Assembly (NCBI RefSeq): GCF_023159225.1
Contig: NC_063176.1
Location: 33,211,786 to 33,275,785, forward strand
Origin: Perognathus longimembris pacificus
Lineage: Eukaryota > Chordata > Mammalia > Rodentia > Heteromyidae
Direction: 5' to 3'
DNA: 64,000 nt
Shown here one piece after another: positions 57,300 to 64,000 of the stretch. Both the position numbers and the translations under genes were made by a program. How positions within the stretch are numbered: position 1 is the stretch's first letter; every line of letters begins with the position of its first letter. A model generated the notes under the pieces. It was given only the letters and a program-made list of their open reading frames with translations, did not search any database and had not been told where the DNA came from.

Positions 57300-57513
57300 G
57301 CAGTTCTATGTTTTGATGCCGGTGTTACCCAGGATTCTGCCCCTTTGGAAAAAATACCTGAGGACATCAACCTAGAGGAGAAAAGACTTCTCTTGGCTCA
57401 TGGATACTGAGATTTTAGTCCACACTGAGGAGGCTTGGTGGTTTCTGGACCTGTGGTGAGGCTCAACATCATGATGGGAAGAATCATGGCCAAAGTCGCC
57501 TATTTTCTAGTGG

Positions 57514-57515
<2 letters not shown>
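57300..57515. mobile_element. Possible MaLR-type LTR fragment beside a (GA)n run
   Basis: CTTCTCTTGGCTCATGGATA, CCTGTGGTGAGGCTCAACAT, CATGATGGGAAGAATCATGG and TGGCCAGAGAGAGAG resemble the internal text of MST/MaLR-type LTRs, which often end in a GA-rich run. Recognised from general pattern only; orientation not set. Confidence 0.3.

Positions 57516-57574
<59 letters not shown>
57516..57574 (+). repeat. (GA)n microsatellite
   Basis: About 29 perfect GA units. Confidence 0.97.
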
Positions 57575-57578
<4 letters not shown>

Positions 57579-58597
57579 CATTCTACACACATTTAAACTA
57601 TCTCATGATTCAGATATCTGATGAAGTCCACCAAATGCTACATAATGAATTGTCATTGTATATTCCTTTACAATTAAGTATGGGGGAATTGGACAAATAA
57701 ATATATTTTTAGTGTAATACTTATTTATTTTTTCATTTATTTTAGATTGGCTTATTTATTCATCATTTTATTCCTGAAAAAGTCTACAGGAAAAAAATTT
57801 TCATGTTCTATTTCTTGAAGTTCCTGCTGACATATTTTGTGTGTGTTTTTGTTAATTCAAACCATATGAAACTAATATATTTGGCAAATACCATCAGAAA
57901 GCAATTAGGAGATGCAGATGTAGTTCATTGTTATAGTACCATGCCAGAAGCTTAATCTCCACTACTGAGAAATGAGAAAATCAGTTATAGCAGTTACTTG
58001 TGGCCCAGCCTCCATGTTTATATATTCATCCTAATAAAACTAAGGTTATTTATTAAAGGACAACTACCATGTCCTACACTTAATATTTGCCTTTTCATTT
58101 TGAAGACTACTTCCTAAGGTGTAGAAGCTCCTGTTTTCTCCATCCAATATAATAATTAACTTGTTCCACACTCAGTAAACCACGACACCGACATTGTAAC
58201 ATCAAAAGACTGAGTCTGGAGCTTATAAACTCTTAATCCTTATGTTATTCTCCTTTTCATAATAAAGCAATTATTATCAAATTAATTATCTGGTATGTTC
58301 AATATATCTCCATCACTATTGATTACTATTCATGAGATTTAGAATTCCATGTAGATAATGATTGTGGAAGGATCTCAACAGGAAGTTTTTCAAGTGCATA
58401 TTCTTCAAAAAGGCAATAATAATTATAGCAAATTAAGATCTTAATTATGTGTTCATAAACATGACATTACTTGGTTATAGTTATTCTCTATTCACAAGTA
58501 TTCACCTCATTTTGACTTCGAAGTTTGTGTTTGTGAGATGTAGAGAGAATGTGCCTGAGTACATTTTGAACTGTTTTCCTAACATTTTGTTGCCCCA

Positions 58598-58599
<2 letters not shown>
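57575..58599. other. Unique AT-rich stretch
   Basis: No gene or repeat supported. Confidence 0.5.
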
Positions 58600-58643
<44 letters not shown>

Positions 58644-58660
58644 ACACACACACACACACA
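58600..58660 (+). repeat. (CA)n microsatellite
   Basis: About 30 CA units with one TTA interruption near 58642. Confidence 0.97.
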
Positions 58661-59325
58661 TATTCAGTATAACTGACAAACTTGTAGAATTATTTGAATT
58701 TTACAATGAAGGGGAAAGATAATACACTTCAATCCAATTTAGGACAAGCTAATATTTCAAACTTTTATTAAAGAAAGCTAATGTTTAAAGTAAGTTTCAG
58801 TCTTGAACTTATAGACTGAATGATAGGTTTTCTTTATTTAAGATGAAAAAATAACGTTGTTAATGGCCTATAATTATTTCCTTAAATTATGCTAGATATA
58901 ATTTATAGCCCCTTACTGGTTGATTAATTCCATCTGCACAATAACCATTTAAGATAGTAAAGGCTTTTTTATAAATGAGTATATTTAGACAAAAAAGTTG
59001 AGTACCTCAATGTCTATTAGTAAGTTATTTTGGCTGTCAATTATGGCTTCATATCTAAGTCAGTTGGAAACAGTAGAAGACTAGAGAAGAATAGAAACAG
59101 TTTACTACCAAGAAAAGAGATTGCAATTGGTGTCCTACTCTCAGGATTCTCTGAATGCCTTGGCTTTCTGCTAAGGAAATAAGGTTACATTTGGATATTG
59201 GCAACAACTGGACGTAGAAGCAAGAATCATAATCAATATCTCCTACATCTTGGTTTCGCATTCACTCTCATATGCCATTTGAAAGCTTCAAACTAGGGAT
59301 ACCTTTTAAGACATGAAAACTCTAA
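58661..59325. other. Unique stretch
   Basis: No gene or repeat supported. Confidence 0.5.
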
Positions 59326-59369
59326 ACTATATATATATGTATATGTACATATATATATATATATATATA
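59326..59369 (+). repeat. (TA)n microsatellite
   Basis: TATATA/TGTATATG run, followed by a short ACACACAC run at 59377-59386. Confidence 0.9.
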
Positions 59370-59385
59370 ATATCAAACACACACA

Positions 59386-59602
59386 CATCAATTGTAGGGC
59401 TTGAAGTAGGACTAGCTGCTGTTCCTGAGCTCTTTTTGTTCAAGGCTAGTGCTCTATCACCTTAAGCCACAACTCCACTCCTGGTTTTCTGATGGTAAAT
59501 TGGAGATAAGAGTCTTAGGGACTTTCCTGATCGGGCTGGCTTCGAACTGTGATCCTCAGCTTCCTGAGTAGCTAGGATCACAGACACTAGCCACCTGGTC
59601 TA
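59386..59602 (-). mobile_element. B1-type dimeric SINE
   Basis: Right monomer: GCTGTTCCTGAGCTCTTTTT, CAAGGCTAGTGCTC. Left B1-like monomer: GGGCTGGCTTCGAACTGTGA, CTTCCTGAGTAGCTAGGATC, ending CACTAGCCACCTGG. Minus strand. Confidence 0.85.
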
Positions 59603-59703
59603 GTTTTCCATATTTTTAAGCTATTTTCCTTCAGATAGATACTGCCTTACCTCCCCGTGTTGTTTCTTTCTATTCCTGCTCTCTTTTCCCTTCTTTTCCC
59701 TTT

Positions 59704-59835
59704 CTTTTTTTCTTTTTATTGTCAAAGCGATGCAGAGGGGTTACAGATTCATATGTAAGGGAGTGTGTACAATTCTTATTCAACTTTTTAACCTCTTCCC
59801 TCATTTTCCCTTTCTTTCTTTACTTTCTATCTTTG
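59704..59835 (-). mobile_element. LINE-1 3'-end fragment
   Basis: TTTTTATTGTCAAAGCGATG, CAGAGGGGTTACAGATTCAT and AGTGTGTACAATTCTTATTC match the L1 3' end at 20325-20514, minus strand. Confidence 0.7.
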
Positions 59836-61497
59836 TTGTTTATTGTTCTAACACCAATCCTATGTCAATCCACGTGTATCCAAAAAATTTGCAGTATTTA
59901 TATCTAAGTTCAAAAAGTAATAGTAAGTAACTAAGAAGGAAACAGTTTGGGGGGGGGATCAAATATCAGTGCTTTTAAGCAAAGGCATCCTAAGTAAATA
60001 TTAAATATTGATTCAATGTCATAATGACATTGGTACTCCACTTATTTTCTTTGAAAAATCTAGAGATGAGGCCATGGTATGTATAACTAGTATTGTTTGT
60101 AAAGTAAAACTGTTCCATTCCTCAAATACATAGACTTTGTTTTAATGTGGACACTCTAGTAATAGAAAAGAAATAGATTTTATAATTTACTGTTATACCT
60201 GAACTTTGACAAATTAATATTTCTAAAATACAAACCTAAAAAGAAAACAAAATACCATATATTTTCTATTGCTACATTAGCAGAAGATAGAACACATCAG
60301 AGAAAAATTTCAAATTATTAGGGGTAGAAAGAAAACGATTACATGAAATTTCAAATAGACAGGAGCCCCAAGCCCTGCGTTGATGCATTTATTGTGGCTA
60401 TTTAACATATGTCTAATTTCATAACACCAGATATTCCACTCTGTGTGTTTTTATGCACATTACCCCAGAAATCATTACCCTAGAGAATACTGTATAATAA
60501 TGTTTGAACCAAACTCTGCTATTTTCAATGACGAGTGATAGCCCAGGCCAAGTTTCATAATTCCACCAATGTATAATTATCCTTAGTGTCAACTAATTCC
60601 ACTTATTTTTTAAAGCCCAAAGGGGAAACATAACCCCTAAAAACAAAATTTTAAAACTGTTAAAATTTTAATCTACCATAAGACATTGATAAATAGATTA
60701 GGGAAACAAAATTTAAGGCACACTTTCTAGAAGTTTTTTTTTGTGGAAAGCAAAATAGCACATTCTCTCCTTTCCATTAATGTGAGATTAATGAAAGAAA
60801 GTGCTTTTTTGGACCCAAGGCACAGGTGACTTATGATATTTTTTTCTTATTTAAACAATATGTTCATGTAATACATTGCTTTTCTAGAGATTTTGCTCAT
60901 CATTTACTTTTTTTTATCATTTTTTTCCTATTTCAGATTACTAACACTCATAAGAGTCAGAAAGAAGAAAAAGAGAGAGCACACATATCTCACAGTAATG
61001 ACTCCATTTTCTTTCCTGTAGAATATATTTTGTAATAACTGTATTATCCTCTTCCACTCATGTTGAGCCCACTGAGGTCAAGCTTGCTTCCCCATTTCTC
61101 CACTGATAGCATTGTGAAATTCAGGTTGAAACCACCCATGATTTCTAACTTGTCAAACCTAATGGTTGATTGTTCATACATTAACTTTTAAGAAGTATGA
61201 CAAAACTATTCACTTCCTTCTCCTTAAAATTTAACCTCAAGATCTTACCCTGGCCCATAATATCTAACACCTAGTTAAACCTTGACACTCAATTTCAACC
61301 CCTCTTCCATATACTGGCTGTAGGCACATTTACTTATTGTTGTTTATATGAAAATGTTATGCATGATGTTCTTTGGCTACCTGAGCTGAAATACTCAAGG
61401 ATGTTGATATCTGCATGAATCAGCTCACTTTTTATGCATTTGCTAAAACAACAAGACCTCAAAGAACATTCACTGACCCCTGTATCCTTTTTTCAAT
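59836..61497. other. Unique AT-rich stretch, about 1.6 kb
   Basis: No gene or repeat supported. A G run lies at 59950-59957. Confidence 0.5.
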
Positions 61498-61702
61498 CAA
61501 CCAGTCCTAGGACTTGATCAGCCTGGGCATTGTACTTGAGCTTTTGTGCTCACGGATTTGTGCTGTACTACTTGAACCACAGCTCCACTTTTGGCTTTAA
61601 AAAGTATTATAGACTTTCCTGCCTGGGCTGGCTACAAAGCATGATCCTTAGACCTGAGCCTCTTGAGAAGTTCAGATTATAGGCATGAGCCACTGCGGGA
61701 CT
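61498..61702 (-). mobile_element. B1-type dimeric SINE
   Basis: Right monomer: CCAGTCCTAGGACTTGATCA, ACTTGAACCACAGCTCCACT. B1-like monomer: GCCTGGGCTGGCTACAAAGC, AGGCATGAGCCACTGCGGG. Minus strand. Confidence 0.85.
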
Positions 61703-63189
61703 CCTGTATCTTAAGTTTCCATTCTGTGCCTTACCTTGCTTTATTTCTTTGTCAAAGCTCTCACACATGGTGTGACATTATACTATACATGTGAATTCAA
61801 GTATGTTTCATGAAGACTTTTATGGTGTTTTTCTCATTACCGAATCTGTATGCTTAGGACAAAGTTTTCACTCAGTTTATTCGTGTTTTTATACTCTAGG
61901 GTATTTCCCTGAAAATAATCAAGAAACTGACTTTACACTACTTACCATTATATTAACTATTATTCTTACTTGCTTTATAATTGTTTGTACACTTGATCAT
62001 GAAATATTTATTTAATTTGACGCTCTTATTTTGTTTGTGGCTAATTGAGCTCTTTTAAAATTTCAAAGTAGAAATGCATTGTTTTCCTCATTGCTTGTCT
62101 AACACCAAATAACTTGTGAAAAACTGAAGTGTAGGTAAAAGTGGAATTTTTCTAACACATATAAGCTTATGATGTGGAATTTAGCATATAATTGCATATT
62201 CAAAATATTCATTTTAAACTAGTTTGAATATTTGAGCTTGTTATGTGGCAGCAAGATGTCATGAAATATCTTATTCTCCTCAAAGCACAGGTTCGCAATG
62301 TGCAATATGCCTTTAGAACTTTTTCTTCTTGTTGAAATTCCTTTGTAATTATGGCTTTAAATATTTCACAAATGTGATGATAAAATCAAGGCAGTTTCTA
62401 TAGAAGAAAAACATTGTGCAGAAAGAAGTACTAATAAAGAGTAGGTACTATTTTTTACTTTTTTATTTCATTTAGAAATAACTGCTTGACTGTATAATTT
62501 ATAGAAAGCTGGAACAGGTTGCCAAGGGAAAATACATTCCTCTCTCAAGATATTCTGAAGAATTAGAAAGGCTTATTTTTGGGCATGGTTTAAGGTCTTG
62601 GGTATAGGAGGATGAGCTATATAAATCTATAATTTCTTCCTGTTCTCTTGATCTCTGTTCCTATAATGCTAGAGCCATTTCTACTTAAAAAGGGATGTAG
62701 AAGCTTTATTCGCCAGACTCAAAGTATTAATACGGCAAGTTTATGCTTGGTTTACAGCAAGACTGTGCTGAATGGTATCTGAGGGTTCACTTTATTTCTG
62801 TGGTGCAGGAAAAACAAACAAACAAACAAAAAAACCACGGGCATGCCTTATCTCCCTGACTTGTATGTTGAAGATTAAACATGATTACTCTTTAAAAGGA
62901 AGACTCAAAAACTCACGAATGAAGAGAACACAGAAAAAAATTACCTTTGAAAAAAATTCTTGCCACACTTCTTCTCCAGACTCAATGCCTAATCTGTAGC
63001 TAGAAGCTTAAAAACCATTTTCATTTGAGAATTGGAGGAAGACTTCTTTCTTCCTCAGAAGACTCTCAACTTAGTTCATCACTTGTTTAAATCCTTGTAA
63101 ATTATTTGTTGCAGATGGCATGTAACAAGTGATATTTCTGTGTTTACTGTGCTTTGGACATTTAATATCAGTTGACAAATGAAATATTA
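61703..63189. other. Unique AT-rich stretch
   Basis: No gene supported. Short (AAAC)n run at about 62812-62836. Confidence 0.5.
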
Positions 63190-63296
63190 CAATTCCTAGT
63201 TTTTCAGGTGGAAAAGTGAAGGGAAAGGAAGCTAAGGAACTCACTCAGGAGCACACAGGTCTTTGAAAGTGGGGCCAGTCTGAAATCCCAGCACTA
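63190..63296 (-). mobile_element. MIR-type SINE relic
   Basis: GGAAGCTAAGGAACTCACTC, AGGAGCACACAGGTC, AAAGTGGGGCCAGTCTGAAA follow the MIR core in minus orientation. Confidence 0.5.
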
Positions 63297-64000
63297 GAAA
63301 GCCCATGCTTGAATTAGTAGATCCATGGCAATACAGACATCACATACTTTCCCCTAGACTCTTCAGGGATCACAGGGAATAGTGTTAGTAATAAACAGTG
63401 GTTGGGATTACATGTCAAGGAAATATATTAATGACACTATCTGAATTTTAAGGAAAATAGTCTTATTCATCCTGAAGTTTAGTATGTTTAATGATAAACA
63501 AATATGTGTGCAATCATATTAAATGAAATCACTTCCATTTGCAAATATACAAGTAAGCACACAGCTAGAAAGTATGCACTTGCACGATAAATTAGCTGAG
63601 TGGCATAAAGATGGAATGTAGTAGCTCCCCTCCAGCTAGATCTAAGCATTCATTACTCCCTTCTCTAGTGCTCTTGAAAAAAGTCTTTATTCACATATGG
63701 CTGTATTTGAAATTTTGCCCATTTGAAGGAAATTTTTCAATTTAAGAACAGAGCTATGCAACCTTTGTTATAATCTAAGCCTTGAATATTTTCATAACCC
63801 TGAAAATAATCACTTTAACCATTGGCAGTCACTTCACATCTGCCCCCTTCCCAATCCTGAGTAACTTAATTTTCTCTATGTCTTTATAGATTAGACATCC
63901 CATGTTAGAATTTTACAGTGTTGGTCTTTGGTAACAGGCTGTTTCAAGGTCCATCCAATTTGAGCATGTTTTAGTGTTATATTTTTTAATACTGAAAAAC
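63297..64000. other. Unique stretch to the window edge
   Basis: No gene or repeat supported. Confidence 0.5.

Noticed and set aside
58449..58679. ORFs with HT or CV repeats
   Set aside because: They are translations of the CA microsatellite.

Overview
This window is vertebrate nuclear DNA from a non-coding, AT-rich stretch (intergenic or deep intronic) packed with retrotransposons. I find no cellular gene, exon, tRNA gene or other RNA gene I would defend. The repeats point to a rodent. There are LINE-1 (L1) elements of several ages, 7SL-derived B1-like SINEs, plain ID elements, and many dimeric SINEs. The dimers have a left half that is ID/tRNA-Ala-like (A box near TGGCCTAGTGG, B box GGTTCGATTCC) and a right half that carries a second tRNA-like motif set. 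That architecture matches what I recall of the IDL-Geo SINE of geomyoid rodents (kangaroo rats, pocket mice, pocket gophers). The clade call is an inference; 'rodent' is firmer.

Layout. 1-4.6 kb: minus-strand L1 with an intact-looking 5' end, running off the left edge. 4.6-7.4 kb: unique DNA with small SINEs. 7.4-11.3 kb: three retroelements stacked on one spot (an L1 3' end, an internally deleted L1 with a complete 5' UTR and ORF1, and a SINE inside the second L1's target-site duplication). 13.07-13.47 kb: a second stack (L1 3' end plus dimeric SINE). 14.0-19.8 kb: a nearly full-length, dead minus-strand L1 flanked by target-site duplications (TSDs). 20-28 kb: unique DNA with SINEs, a GGAA microsatellite and L1 3' ends. 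28.3-32.6 kb: a minus-strand L1 of another lineage whose reverse-transcriptase core is replaced by a fragment of L1 tail. 33.8-35.5 kb: an L1 3' end, then an isolated L1 5' UTR. 37.3-38.4 kb and 41.6-44.7 kb: two 5'-inverted L1 insertions with clear TSDs. 45-64 kb: mostly unique AT-rich DNA with SINEs, MIR relics, possible MaLR LTRs and microsatellites.

Nothing here works together as a pathway. The biology is that of L1 and its SINE parasites. L1 ORF1 (RNA chaperone) and ORF2 (endonuclease plus reverse transcriptase) copy L1 RNA and SINE RNA into A-rich targets. Every L1 here with assessable ORFs is disabled. The most interesting signals are: an antisense ATG ORF shared by three L1 5' UTRs that reads out through the element's 5' end (resembling primate ORF0 in layout); 52-bp GC-box repeats in one L1 promoter; an internally deleted, ORF1-bearing L1; and SINE families with different 5' modules sharing one 3' module.

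Method note: all alignments were made by eye between copies inside the window. Boundaries without a stated TSD are good to about 10-30 bases.
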